This document shows, in pieces, positions 54,791 to 64,000 of a stretch of DNA of 64,000 nucleotides (position 1 is its first letter; each line of letters begins with the position of its first letter). The stretch spans positions 682,001-746,000 of the forward strand of contig NZ_JQMG01000001.1 in NCBI RefSeq assembly GCF_000744605.1. The letters are read 5' to 3'. The stretch is from Methylotenera sp. L2L1. Lineage in GTDB: Bacteria; Pseudomonadota; Gammaproteobacteria; Burkholderiales; Methylophilaceae. A program made the translations under genes and the position numbers. The notes beneath the pieces were generated by a model. That model saw only the letters and a program-made list of their open reading frames with translations, was not told where the DNA came from and did no database searches.

Positions 54791-57700
54791 ATGACGCTAC
54801 CTGAACTCTCTATCAAACGCCATGTGCTGGCCTGGATGTTATCTGGCGTCATCGTGTTATTCGGCATTATCTCGTACAACCGTATTGGTGTAGACCGCCT
54901 CCCTGCGATTGATTTTCCAATCATCATGGTGACGACCACATTACGTGGCGCTAACCCTGATGTGGTTGACACCAGCATCACCAGCATCATTGAATCTGCC
55001 ATCAACACTACGCCGGGCATTGAGCATATCCAGTCATCCTCGTCACCGGGCGTATCCAGTATCAGCATTACTTTTTCTTTGGATAAAGACATCGATGTTG
55101 CCTATAACGAGGTACAGTCTAAAGTAAATCAAGTACTGCGCCGCCTGCCCACCGACACCGACCCGCCCTCTGTTCAAAAGGTAGACACCAATGCCTCTGC
55201 TGTGATTTGGCTAGCCCTAAGTGGCGACCGTACTATCCAGCAACTCAACCTTTACGCGAATAATGTATTAAAGAAAAAATTTGAAACCATTAACGGCGTG
55301 GGAGAAGTGTCCATCGGAGGACGCCGTGATCGGGTGATTCGCGTCAATGTAAATCCTGAGCGTATGGCCGCTTACAAGCTTGCTGCCACTGACTTAATCA
55401 GCGCTTTTAACCGCGAGCATATTCAATTACCGGGTGGGTTTTTAGTCAGCTCACAAGCTGAACAGCTATTAAAACTCGATCTTGAATTTCATGACATTAA
55501 CGATTTATCCAACTTAATTATTAGCACTAAAGATGGCGTGCCAATTCGGCTAAAAGATGTCGCCAAAGTTGAAGATGGCCTCACAGACAATCGCCAAATT
55601 GCCCGATACAATGGCAAGCCGACTGTCGGTTTAGGGATGGTGAAGGTGGCTAATGCCAATACGGTAGAGATTATTAAAGAAGTTGAGCGTAGGCTTGAAC
55701 AGGATATACGCCCCAACCTGCCGCCTGGCCTCAGCCTAGAAATCTCGACTAACGACTCCATCTTCATTAATCAAATGGTGGCCTCTCTCAAAGAACACTT
55801 AGTGGAAGGCACCTTATTTGCAGCGTTAATTGTGCTGATTTTTATGCGTTCATTCAGCTCCACTGTGATGATTTGTCTCGAAATTCCAGTCTCGTTATTA
55901 GGTGCGATTGCGGTGATGTATTTTGCCGGCTATACATTCAATAGCATGACACTACTGGCACTATTACTGCTGATCGGTGTGGTGGTTGATGACGCAATTG
56001 TGGTGCGTGAAAGTATTCTGCGGCACATGTCTGGAGAAGTAGGCGAAGCTCTTAGCCCTGAGGATATGAAGCACCCTGGCAAAGTGGCTTTATTTCGCTC
56101 ACAAGCCACTAAAAACGGTAGCAACGAAGTGGTGTTTGCCGTACTAGCTTCGTCATTATCACTGGTATGTATCTTTGCGCCAGTGATTTTTATGAACGGC
56201 GTGATTGGAATGTTCTTTAAATCCTTCGCCGTGGTTGTCACATTTGGCGTACTCGTTTCTCTATTCGTTTCACTCACCCTGACGCCTATGCTGTGCTCAC
56301 GCTATTTAAGCGTAACGCATAAAGAAAATGCTGCATACCGCCTAACAGGGCGCGGATTAGACTACCTTGATGAGCAATATAAAAAACTACTGAAAGTGAC
56401 ACTGAGGCATCGGGGTTTTGTGCTGATATTCACTGCAGTATTTGTAGCAGCATCGGGTTATCTAACCCTTAAGTATGTAGAAAAAGACTTTGTACCAGAA
56501 TCTGACGAAAGTAGTTTTGGTATCAGCCTGAAAACACCACTAGGTTCCAGCCTTGATTACACTGATTCCAGACTCAAGATGGTTGAAGCTATACTAAAAA
56601 ATCATCCGAATGAAGTAGATAGTTATTTTTCATCAATAGGCACAGGCTCTCGTGGGCAAGTCAATGAGGCGCGAGTAAATGTGCGTCTAAAACCCAAAGA
56701 ACTAAGGACAAAAAGCCAGCAAACCTTAATCAAAGAACTTAAAGTCGAGCTCGAACAAGTGCCTGGTGCGCGCGCACTGGCAGCACCCGCATCCGTGGTG
56801 CGTGGGCAACGCTCTGAAAAACTCCAATTCAATTTAACCGGCAATAATCTGCAAGAACTAGGGCGAATCTCTAAGCTATTGCAGCAATCATTAGGTGATA
56901 ACCCAGAAATGGGCAGGGTGGATTTAGATGTACAGCTAGATTTACCACAGTTAGATGTACAAATAGACCGTGTACGTGCCGCCACACTGGGACTCAATGC
57001 TCAAGAAATTGCTACGGCAGTCAGTTTATATGCCGGCGGTATTAATGTAGCTAAATACAATGAAGCCGTAGGTGATGGCCAGCGTTATGACGTGCGCATT
57101 AAAGCTACCGAAGGAGATTTAACGAACGTCACGGATTTAAGTAAGATTTACCTGAGAAGTGACAGTGGGGAGCTGGTGCGTCTTGATGCCGTTGCTAAGT
57201 TTAAACAGGAGCTCGGCCCTGCCGTGATTGGCCGCTATGATTTGCAATATGCCGTCAACTTTTATGCAAACCCAAATATGCCGCTAGGTGAGGCGGTGAA
57301 TTTAGTTAAAGTGGCAGCTGCTACCATCGTGCCGCCGGAATACACGCTAAAACTCACAGGCCAAGCAGAGGAGTTTGGTAAGACGTTTAAAAACATACAG
57401 TTTGTATTTCTACTCGCCTTTGTTTTACTGTACATGGTGCTAGCAAGCCAGTTTAATTCATTCGTTCAGCCTTTACTTGTGATGTTGGCTCAACCACTGG
57501 CGATTATCGGTGGCCTGATTGCACTGCTGATTTCAGGCGATAGCCTCAATATGTACTCCATGATTGGCTTGGTACTGCTAATAGGCTTGGTAGCTAAAAA
57601 CTCGATTCTCTTGGTAGATTTAACCAATCAGCTGTTAGATAAAGTGAGAGAAAGTGGCGAAATAATTAACAAAGCGCATATTAATGCGGCGTTGAGCGAA

Positions 57701-57946
57701 GCTTGTCCGGTGCGTCTACGCCCAGTATTAATGACTTCACTCACCATCATTTTAGCGCTGCTTCCCGCGGCGATGGGTTTAGGTGCCGGCTCAGAAACCA
57801 ACAAGCCGCTCTCAGTTGCGATTATAGGCGGGATGATTTCATCCACACTGCTGACGCTGGTGGTTGTCCCCGCGGCTTACTCCCTGCTCATCGGCTGGAT
57901 TAGCCAGCGTCACACCAGCCATCACCCTACAGCACAAAACACTTAA
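54791..57946 (+). CDS. RND efflux transporter permease (AcrB/MexF family)
   Basis: A 1051-residue inner-membrane pump with the usual duplicated layout of twelve membrane segments and two large periplasmic loops. LLLLIGVVVDDAIVV and LVLLIGLVAKNSILLVDLTN carry the proton-relay regions; the D-D pair in VVDDAIV is present. It exports drugs or other compounds with the adaptor. The substrate cannot be told. Confidence 0.95.
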   Translation: MTLPELSIKRHVLAWMLSGVIVLFGIISYNRIGVDRLPAIDFPIIMVTTTLRGANPDVVDTSITSIIESAINTTPGIEHIQSSSSPGVSSISITFSLDKDIDVAYNEVQSKVNQVLRRLPTDTDPPSVQKVDTNASAVIWLALSGDRTIQQLNLYANNVLKKKFETINGVGEVSIGGRRDRVIRVNVNPERMAAYKLAATDLISAFNREHIQLPGGFLVSSQAEQLLKLDLEFHDINDLSNLIISTKDGVPIRLKDVAKVEDGLTDNRQIARYNGKPTVGLGMVKVANANTVEIIKEVERRLEQDIRPNLPPGLSLEISTNDSIFINQMVASLKEHLVEGTLFAALIVLIFMRSFSSTVMICLEIPVSLLGAIAVMYFAGYTFNSMTLLALLLLIGVVVDDAIVVRESILRHMSGEVGEALSPEDMKHPGKVALFRSQATKNGSNEVVFAVLASSLSLVCIFAPVIFMNGVIGMFFKSFAVVVTFGVLVSLFVSLTLTPMLCSRYLSVTHKENAAYRLTGRGLDYLDEQYKKLLKVTLRHRGFVLIFTAVFVAASGYLTLKYVEKDFVPESDESSFGISLKTPLGSSLDYTDSRLKMVEAILKNHPNEVDSYFSSIGTGSRGQVNEARVNVRLKPKELRTKSQQTLIKELKVELEQVPGARALAAPASVVRGQRSEKLQFNLTGNNLQELGRISKLLQQSLGDNPEMGRVDLDVQLDLPQLDVQIDRVRAATLGLNAQEIATAVSLYAGGINVAKYNEAVGDGQRYDVRIKATEGDLTNVTDLSKIYLRSDSGELVRLDAVAKFKQELGPAVIGRYDLQYAVNFYANPNMPLGEAVNLVKVAAATIVPPEYTLKLTGQAEEFGKTFKNIQFVFLLAFVLLYMVLASQFNSFVQPLLVMLAQPLAIIGGLIALLISGDSLNMYSMIGLVLLIGLVAKNSILLVDLTNQLLDKVRESGEIINKAHINAALSEACPVRLRPVLMTSLTIILALLPAAMGLGAGSETNKPLSVAIIGGMISSTLLTLVVVPAAYSLLIGWISQRHTSHHPTAQNT

Positions 57947-57957
57947 AGATATCAATT

Positions 57958-58010
57958 CTGGCATCGCAACCATCCTGTTTAAGTTGTAGTGTTTAACCCC
58001 GCGATGCCAG
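57958..58010. repeat. Long inverted repeat after the RND operon
   Basis: CTGGCATCGC (57958-57967) and GCGATGCCAG (58001-58010) are perfect complements with a 33-base spacer. No T run follows, so this is not an ordinary terminator. Confidence 0.5.
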
Positions 58011-58182
58011 CACACACTGAGAATGTAAATTCTCATTAATTAGCGTCATTTACCTTTACCCTTCAATAAGTTGAGTGCTACTATTTGACGGCCATTTGTA
58101 TTACTTGCTTATGAAAGTGATCGCTTTAATCAACAGATTAAGCATGTGTCCACTATAAAAAATAATCAATAAGGGAGCATCA

Positions 58183-59481
58183 ATGTCAAATCGTCAAACG
58201 CCTGTTGTATTTACAGGCAGAGCAGGTGAGTACTTTGGTATTTGGATCGTCAACTTACTGCTGTCCATCGTCACCTTAGGTATTTATTCTGCATGGGCAA
58301 AAGTACGTCGGAATAAATATTTCTACAACAACACGCTGATTGACAGTGTGGGCTTTGATTATCATGCAAGCCCGATTGCGATTCTTAAAGGACGCATCAT
58401 CGCAGTGGTGCTGTTTGTGCTCTATCAAGTGTTTGCCGGCTTTAGCCCAATTGCAGCAGGTATTCTATTAGTCGCATTTTTATTTGCTTTGCCGTGGATC
58501 GTAATACGCGGCCTCATGTTTAATGCGCGCAACTCCAGTCACCGCGGCTTAAGATTTGACTTTGATGGCAGCTATCTGCAGGCGGCTCTCGCGTTTATTG
58601 TGTATCCAATCTTAGTAGTGATCACATTAGGGCTTGCTTTACCGTTTGTTGCACAGCGCGTTAATCAGTTTGCTTTCAACCATCATAAGTTCGGCCTGAG
58701 CCGGTTTCAAATGCAAGCGCTAGTGAAAGACTTTTACATGGTTTACCTAAAACTAGCCGCTGTTATATTGGCGATTAGTTTAGCGATATACCTAGGTGTA
58801 AGTAGTTTGGCTAGCCATCACAAACATGACACTGTTAGCATTAATCAACACTCACTACAAGCCCAGTCCACTGCGACAGAAGATGGTTTTATTAAAGTAG
58901 CTGATACAGCAGAAACGCAATCCACAGCAGACTACCTGAAAGACTTAAGCCCAGAGGACCGTGCTGAATTTGAAGCGCAAATGAAAGCATACGAAGCACA
59001 AATACAAGATACTGAATCCCAAAGTGCCGAATCTCATGCTGGTGAGCATGTAAAAAAAGAAAACCCTATTGAAAAAATGTTTGGTCCGTATGCTGCGATG
59101 CTAGGCCCCATGATATATGCCATTTTTCTGGGTATTGCATTATTTTATATGGCCATAATTTTCTTAGTCACTGCGTATATCAGATCAAGAATTACCAATC
59201 TCATTTGGAACGGTACCTCACTTGAACATATTTCCTTTACCAGCAATCAACGCATGCGTGACTTAGTCTGGCTGTATTTTTCCAATACGATCATTCTGTT
59301 TCTGACATTAGGTTTAGCCACGCCTTGGGCCCAAATCAGAATGGCACGTTATCGTGCTGAGCGACTAGTCTTAACTGGCGAAACAGACTGGGATAAATTT
59401 GTGGGTGAGAAAAAAGAAATGTCACGCGCCATGGGCGAAGAAATTGCCGAAATGTTTGATGTAGATCTTTCTTTTGGTTAG
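58183..59481 (+). CDS. YjgN family (DUF898) membrane protein
   Basis: A 432-residue protein. The DUF898 type repeats VNLLLSIVTLGIYSAWAKVRRNKYFY and LGLATPWAQIRMARYRAERL are seen at each end, with several membrane segments. Between them lies a polar acidic stretch (about 225-300) not usual for the family. Function is not known. The M48 peptidase gene follows 10 bases after the stop, a pairing seen in many bacteria. An AAGGGAG site precedes the ATG. Confidence 0.88.
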   Translation: MSNRQTPVVFTGRAGEYFGIWIVNLLLSIVTLGIYSAWAKVRRNKYFYNNTLIDSVGFDYHASPIAILKGRIIAVVLFVLYQVFAGFSPIAAGILLVAFLFALPWIVIRGLMFNARNSSHRGLRFDFDGSYLQAALAFIVYPILVVITLGLALPFVAQRVNQFAFNHHKFGLSRFQMQALVKDFYMVYLKLAAVILAISLAIYLGVSSLASHHKHDTVSINQHSLQAQSTATEDGFIKVADTAETQSTADYLKDLSPEDRAEFEAQMKAYEAQIQDTESQSAESHAGEHVKKENPIEKMFGPYAAMLGPMIYAIFLGIALFYMAIIFLVTAYIRSRITNLIWNGTSLEHISFTSNQRMRDLVWLYFSNTIILFLTLGLATPWAQIRMARYRAERLVLTGETDWDKFVGEKKEMSRAMGEEIAEMFDVDLSFG

Positions 59482-59491
59482 TACGCAACTC

Positions 59492-60544
59492 ATGCAGTTT
59501 GATGCAGACTATTTTGATGGCATCAGCCCCCGTGCACAGCGGGTGCTGGTGAGCATCACGGATAACGCATTTACTTTTAATGTGACTATGGCTAGCAGTG
59601 ACAGCGCATCACCCACCAGCCACATTTTTTTCATTAAAGATTGCCACATTCAAGCCAAGCTGGGCAGAGGACGGCGCCTCATCGATTTACCAGATAGTAG
59701 CCGACTGGAAACTGACTTTCAGGACATAGAACAACATCTACCAAGAAAATCGGCCCACCTGTTTTGGCGCACAATTCACTATGCTGAATCACACTTATTG
59801 GTAATCATCATTGCGCTCATCGGCATCGTGCTATCAAGCTTGTTACTATTGAAATATGGCGTGCCAGTAGCCGCAAAATTTGCAGCGTTAGCAACACCTC
59901 CAAGTATTGAAAAAGACCTGGGTAAACAAACACTAGCGGCCTTAGATCATCAACTGGGGTATTTCACCCCCTCCGAACTATCGGACGCAAAAAAAGCAGC
60001 CATCGAATCAGCATTAAAAGATTTGTGCTTAAAAACTGGTGATTGCCCAGACTACCAGCTCAACTTTAGAAAAAGCCCTACCATTGGCGCTAATGCATTT
60101 GCATTACCTGGCGGCTATTTAATCATGACCGATGAGTTAGTTGCGCTGGCTAAAGATAACAACGAAATTATTGCCGTACTCGCCCATGAACTAGGCCACG
60201 TAAAAGGCCGTCATGCGTTAAGACAAACGTTACAAGGCACCATCTCGGGCATCATTGTGATTGCCATCACGGGTGATGTAAGCAGCATTGCAGCGGGCCT
60301 ACCTGCACTGATGCTCAACATGAGTTACTCACGTGACCTAGAAGTGGATGCAGACCACTACGCACTTACCTCGCTTAGAGCGGCATGCATACCAACACAG
60401 TCATTTGCGTCTTTGTTATTAAAACTAGAAAAAAGTCATGGCGGCACAACTGCACCTGAAATGATTTCATCGCACCCGAACACCAAAGAGCGGGTTATGC
60501 CTTTTTTAAGCAAACAGCATCAATGTGAGCATCCGCACAGCTAA
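59492..60544 (+). CDS. M48 family metallopeptidase, membrane-anchored
   Basis: A 350-residue zinc peptidase from ATG 59492; an in-frame TTG at 59474 would overlap the upstream gene. A membrane segment at about 105-125 separates a small N-terminal domain from the peptidase. The zinc site is AHELGHVKGRHA, and SRDLEVDADHYAL supplies the third ligand. It resembles HtpX/Oma1-type and YcaL-like proteins. Linked to the DUF898 gene. Confidence 0.9.
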   Translation: MQFDADYFDGISPRAQRVLVSITDNAFTFNVTMASSDSASPTSHIFFIKDCHIQAKLGRGRRLIDLPDSSRLETDFQDIEQHLPRKSAHLFWRTIHYAESHLLVIIIALIGIVLSSLLLLKYGVPVAAKFAALATPPSIEKDLGKQTLAALDHQLGYFTPSELSDAKKAAIESALKDLCLKTGDCPDYQLNFRKSPTIGANAFALPGGYLIMTDELVALAKDNNEIIAVLAHELGHVKGRHALRQTLQGTISGIIVIAITGDVSSIAAGLPALMLNMSYSRDLEVDADHYALTSLRAACIPTQSFASLLLKLEKSHGGTTAPEMISSHPNTKERVMPFLSKQHQCEHPHS

Positions 60545-60631
60545 TCATATAGCTGAATCTCTACAAAGCTACAGCAATTAGACGTGAGTCCATACATAAA
60601 CTCACATCATGAATTAATGAAAGGCCACTTA

Positions 60632-61903
60632 TTAATGAGTAGCCAAGGCGTTCGGTGCTTCCACGGTAAGTTTTTGTGCAACTAATTTTTGCACCACCAA
60701 GCTACCGACAATATCACCCTGCACATTCACCGTAGTTCGCAAAGTATCTAATAAGCGATCTATCGGCAACAAAATCGCGATGGCTTCGGCAGGCAAGCCC
60801 ACCGATTGCAACACCATCACCATGGTGACCATCCCTGCACTGGGAATCCCTGGCGCGCCCACGGCAGCAATCATTGCTGTAAGAAATACAATCAGCTGCT
60901 GCATAAAACTCAACTCGACACCAACCAGATTAGCAATAAATAAGGCGGCAATCGCCTCATACAGCGCTGTACCATCCATGTTAACCGTTGCCCCCAACGG
61001 CACCACAAAGCCTGCTATTTCTGGCTTTACATGTAGGTGCTGCGTCACACAGCGCATGGTCACAGGCAAGGTAGCAGAACTTGAACTCGTTGCAAATGCT
61101 GTCAACAAAGCCTCGCGTGAGCCTTGAAAAAACCACCATGGTGATTTTCGCGTTATTACATATAGCACCAGAGGTAACACCACCACGCCGTGCAACAAGG
61201 TAACACCAACGACAACAGCAACAAACTTACCTAGTGTGCTCAACATCGCAACATCCTGCACCGCGATCAATCTAATCAAAAGCGCCATAATACCGAGAGG
61301 TGCCAGATACATGACCCATCTCACAATCAACATCGTGAGGTCTAGCGCTTCTTGTAACAGTAGATGCAAATGCTTAAAGCGCTCACCGCCAACCACCAAA
61401 GCCACACCCAAAATAAGCGCAAACATAACAACAGCGAGCACATTACCTTTCGCTAAAGCGTCAAACGGGTTCATAAACAAACCATGTAAGAACTGTGCAA
61501 AAAACTCAGGTAAAGGCAATTGCTTTGCTTCAAAACCCTGCATAGCCTCTGCAAACATCGTGATATGTAAGCCACTGCCAGGCTTAAAATAATTGGCCGC
61601 CAGTAACCCTAAACTAATCGCAATCATCATGGTTGCTGTAAAGTAAATAAGCGTAGTGACCCACACACGATGCATTTGCTGATGTGCGCGTAAATTGGCA
61701 ATTCCCACTGAAATTGAACAAAATACCAGTGGTATTAATATCATTTTAAGCAGATCAATAAACAACGTGCCGGCTAATCCAGCGGTATAGAGACCAGCCT
61801 TTACCAGCTGATGTTCAGTGCCTAATGTGTGGAAATACATCCCCACCACAACGCCTATAATGGCTGCAAATAATATCTGGAGGTTGAGGCTGGGTAACTT
61901 CAT
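60632..61903 (-). CDS. Dicarboxylate/amino-acid:cation symporter (DAACS family)
   Basis: A 423-residue transporter of the glutamate/C4-dicarboxylate type. Eight membrane segments and two re-entrant loops are expected: FATSSSSATLPVTMRC is the serine-rich loop and GATVNMDGTALYEA the NMDGT motif, both needed for ion and substrate binding. DctA or GltP cannot be decided. It is transcribed alone. Confidence 0.92.
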   Translation of the reverse strand: MKLPSLNLQILFAAIIGVVVGMYFHTLGTEHQLVKAGLYTAGLAGTLFIDLLKMILIPLVFCSISVGIANLRAHQQMHRVWVTTLIYFTATMMIAISLGLLAANYFKPGSGLHITMFAEAMQGFEAKQLPLPEFFAQFLHGLFMNPFDALAKGNVLAVVMFALILGVALVVGGERFKHLHLLLQEALDLTMLIVRWVMYLAPLGIMALLIRLIAVQDVAMLSTLGKFVAVVVGVTLLHGVVVLPLVLYVITRKSPWWFFQGSREALLTAFATSSSSATLPVTMRCVTQHLHVKPEIAGFVVPLGATVNMDGTALYEAIAALFIANLVGVELSFMQQLIVFLTAMIAAVGAPGIPSAGMVTMVMVLQSVGLPAEAIAILLPIDRLLDTLRTTVNVQGDIVGSLVVQKLVAQKLTVEAPNALATH

Positions 61904-61958
61904 ACAACAAAAGCCTTTACATAGAAAAAGCGCCGGGGCGCGATTACTGAATAAAAAA

Positions 61959-61983
61959 AGGGTAAGATTTTTAATCTTACCCT
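61959..61983 (-). terminator. Terminator after the RsmB-type gene
   Basis: AGGGTAAGATT and AATCTTACCCT form a perfect stem with a 3-base loop. On the minus strand seven Ts follow. It lies 8 bases from the stop codon. Confidence 0.9.
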
Positions 61984-61990
61984 ATCTGAT

Positions 61991-63547
61991 TTAGGCTTTA
62001 ACTGCTTTTGTTTTAGCCGTGCTTGCCTTTACCTTGCTTACCTTAGTACTCGCGGCGCTGTCATCTTTTGGCGCTTTAGCTACTTTAGGCTTAGGCTCTT
62101 TTTTGACAGCTGTCTTTTTCGCTGCTTTAGCGGTTTTAGTTGGCACTTCCTCTGCAGCCACTTCTTCAACCTCTGGAACAGCCTCTAAAGTAGATTCGGC
62201 CTCTAGGCTAGGTGTTACTTCAGGTGTAGCTTCAACCTCATTGTCAGCACTTAGCACCGGTGCAGTTGCCGCATCCAGCTTCTCAAATACAGCCGCAAAG
62301 AAGCCATCAGTATTATGTAAGTGCGGCAGCAATTTCAGGTAATCACCGGTATCCAGCTCAATTTGGTGCTGCGCCAAAATCTGCGCGGCATTTAGCAATT
62401 TAAAGTCTGGGTGGATGGCTAAGAACTGCTCTGCAATTTGCTCATTCTCGTCGCGTAACAAGCTACAGGTTGCATAAATCAAACGCCCACCTACTTTAGT
62501 CAGCTTAGCTGCACGCGCCAGAATATTGGTTTGTTTAACATTTAGCTCGGCCACATCCTGAGGCGTTTGGCGCCATTTAAGATCAGGGTTGCGACGCAAA
62601 GTGCCTAAACCACTGCAAGGTGCATCCACCAGCACGCGGTCAAACTTGCCATTTAAACGTTTTAACTTAGGGTCGGTTTCGCTGCTAATCACTTGTGCAT
62701 TCAGGTTGCTTAAACCTGAACGTTTTAAACGCTGCCCTAAGTTATGTAGGCGCTTTTCAGACACATCAAACGCATACAAACGGCCGGTATTACGCATGAG
62801 CGCACCAATCGCCAACGTTTTACCGCCGGCACCAGCACAGAAATCCGCCACCATCATGCCGCGTTTGGCCGCAACCAAGTGTGCCAACAACTGGCTACCT
62901 TCATCCTGCACCTCAATCTTGCCTTCAGTAAACAACACATGACGGCCAATATTCATACGATTTGGCATACGAAGGCCAATCGGTGAATAAGGGGTTTTAG
63001 TCACATTAGTTTCACCTGAGGTATTTTCAGCAATAAATTTTGCCATCACTTCATCACGCGTGCCTTTAATCGTATTCACACGCAAATCTAACGTTGCTTG
63101 CTCATGCATACTGCGGGCAATCGTCAGCGCTTCAGCCTCACCATATTGTGCAACTAACTTATCCCACAGCCAGTCACGCACATCGGCCTGCACCGCCAAC
63201 GGCAAGTTATCCGTAGACTTGGCTTTAATTAGATGCGCCCATTCTTTCTGCTGCTCGCTCAACATCGGCTCTAACTCACGAATACTCATACCTTGCACGC
63301 GCAATAGCCAAGCTAAAATCAATTTACGTGCATCGTCAGGGTCATTTTCATCATTAGCAGTCACTGTGCTTAAGAAACGTAGACGACGCAATACGCCATA
63401 AACGCTTTCCGCCACAAATGCGCGCTCTTTGGTACCTAAATCACGATTATTACGAAAAAATTCACTTAACTTCGCATCAGCAGGGCTACTAAACGTGAGT
63501 AGATTAGATAAAACGATTGCAGCTTGCCGAATTAAATTAGGCGTCAT
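61991..63547 (-). CDS. RsmB/NOP family rRNA cytosine methyltransferase with a basic C-terminal tail
   Basis: A 518-residue SAM-dependent methyltransferase. An NusB-like domain (about 1-110) precedes the catalytic part: VADFCAGAGGKTLAIGAL (motif I), DAPCSGLGTLRRNPD with the first Cys, and YATCSLLRDENE with the catalytic Cys. The C-terminal 90 residues (about 430-518) are low-complexity, first E/V-rich and then K/A-rich like a histone tail, not part of the fold. It would methylate 16S rRNA. Such tails are rare in E. coli RsmB. Confidence 0.9.
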   Translation of the reverse strand: MTPNLIRQAAIVLSNLLTFSSPADAKLSEFFRNNRDLGTKERAFVAESVYGVLRRLRFLSTVTANDENDPDDARKLILAWLLRVQGMSIRELEPMLSEQQKEWAHLIKAKSTDNLPLAVQADVRDWLWDKLVAQYGEAEALTIARSMHEQATLDLRVNTIKGTRDEVMAKFIAENTSGETNVTKTPYSPIGLRMPNRMNIGRHVLFTEGKIEVQDEGSQLLAHLVAAKRGMMVADFCAGAGGKTLAIGALMRNTGRLYAFDVSEKRLHNLGQRLKRSGLSNLNAQVISSETDPKLKRLNGKFDRVLVDAPCSGLGTLRRNPDLKWRQTPQDVAELNVKQTNILARAAKLTKVGGRLIYATCSLLRDENEQIAEQFLAIHPDFKLLNAAQILAQHQIELDTGDYLKLLPHLHNTDGFFAAVFEKLDAATAPVLSADNEVEATPEVTPSLEAESTLEAVPEVEEVAAEEVPTKTAKAAKKTAVKKEPKPKVAKAPKDDSAASTKVSKVKASTAKTKAVKA

Positions 63548-63743
63548 ATTGATTCTCTTTGTATTGTTTTCTGTAGTTACTTAGAATTCAGTTTCTTAGA
63601 ACCTGAATTCTTATCACTTGGTTTCTTAAAATAACGAGTGACTTAAATGTAGTGACTGAGTGGTTTAATTACTTAGTTATTTAATTAGTTAGTCATTAGG
63701 TCTAGTTATTAGTTACTTGGTACATAGTCCAGCCATTAGGCCA

Positions 63744-64000
63744 CTATTCGATACGCAATTCCGTTAAGGTTTGCTCTAGCTTATGGCCGTCATCATCAAT
63801 CATCAGTATGCGCGCTGGCACGTAATAATGTTCTGTTGCCAACCAAAGCTCTTTGGTTTCTGATGCGTCTTTCTCTGCTGGTGTTAAATGCAGAGTTTTA
63901 TACTGCACGCCAGCACCATCAATGATTTTTTGCTCGGGGTTCACTTTATACTGATACTGCTTGAGTTTCTTACCTGTGGTCAGTGGCACGGTAATCGTAT
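63744..64000 (-). CDS. DUF3108 family protein (partial, C-terminal part)
   Basis: Only the C-terminal 85 residues are in view; the reading frame stays open to the window edge (TITVPLTTGKKLKQYQYKV). The ELWLATEHYYVPARILMIDDDGHKLEQTLTEL block is typical of DUF3108, a periplasmic or lipoprotein family of unknown role. The reported internal GTG start near 63989 is not the true start. Confidence 0.75.
   Translation of the reverse strand, partial: TITVPLTTGKKLKQYQYKVNPEQKIIDGAGVQYKTLHLTPAEKDASETKELWLATEHYYVPARILMIDDDGHKLEQTLTELRIE

Overview
The window reads as a chromosomal segment of a betaproteobacterium, most likely from the Methylophilaceae (Methylotenera-like). That is an inference from gene content: an ahcY leader carrying an S-adenosylhomocysteine riboswitch, a dapF-DUF484-xerC run, lptF/lptG divergent from pepA-holC, a sigma-DUF3619-DUF3106 operon, and a small PP0621-type protein in front of pilS-pilR. 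The DNA is moderately AT-leaning. No rRNA, tRNA or CRISPR array was recognised.

Layout. Positions 1-6.7 kb hold core metabolism: ahcY (partial) with its riboswitch, an HD-GYP c-di-GMP hydrolase, metK, then dapF-DUF484-xerC and sodB. From 6.9 to 11.8 kb lies an oxidative-stress block: an orphan coiled-coil protein, a secreted protein with an internal 29-residue repeat, a signal-peptide-bearing catalase-peroxidase (katG) and oxyR.

From about 11.9 to 29.4 kb is an accessory and defence region. It starts with small orphan regulators (sigma-like protein, DUF2384 antitoxin, HTH antitoxin), an IS1595/ISXO2-type transposase, a candidate small RNA, an AlpA-like HTH protein and a zinc-finger/HTH protein. 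A LexA-like S24 repressor then leads a tight cassette of TcmP, a DUF5131 three-Cys protein and a second TcmP. Next comes an Eco57I-like type IIG restriction-modification pair. Last is a type II short CBASS operon (CD-NTase, E2-like Cap2, CapV phospholipase) divergent from a CapH repressor/CapP protease pair, with operator palindromes between them. No integrase or attachment repeats were found, so the island looks like a defence hot-spot rather than an intact mobile element.

From 29.6 to 64 kb the gene content is mostly chromosomal: a KefB/C-type antiporter, ycaC, pepN, a ZnuD-like TonB receptor with a small secreted partner, dgkA, yggX, a PBP7-type peptidase, gcvH, a helical-repeat protein, holC, pepA, lptF, lptG, an RDD protein, a REP-type palindrome, the ECF sigma operon, pilS-pilR, a Ca/Na exchanger-like protein, ampD, an RND efflux pair, a YjgN protein with an M48 protease, a dicarboxylate symporter, an RsmB-type rRNA methyltransferase and a partial DUF3108 protein.

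The strongest candidates for a poorly described system are the LexA-like/TcmP/DUF5131/TcmP cassette (16.9-20.5 kb) and the secreted repeat protein next to katG. The CBASS module is a recognised type, but its regulation by CapH/CapP and its short E2-only form deserve attention.
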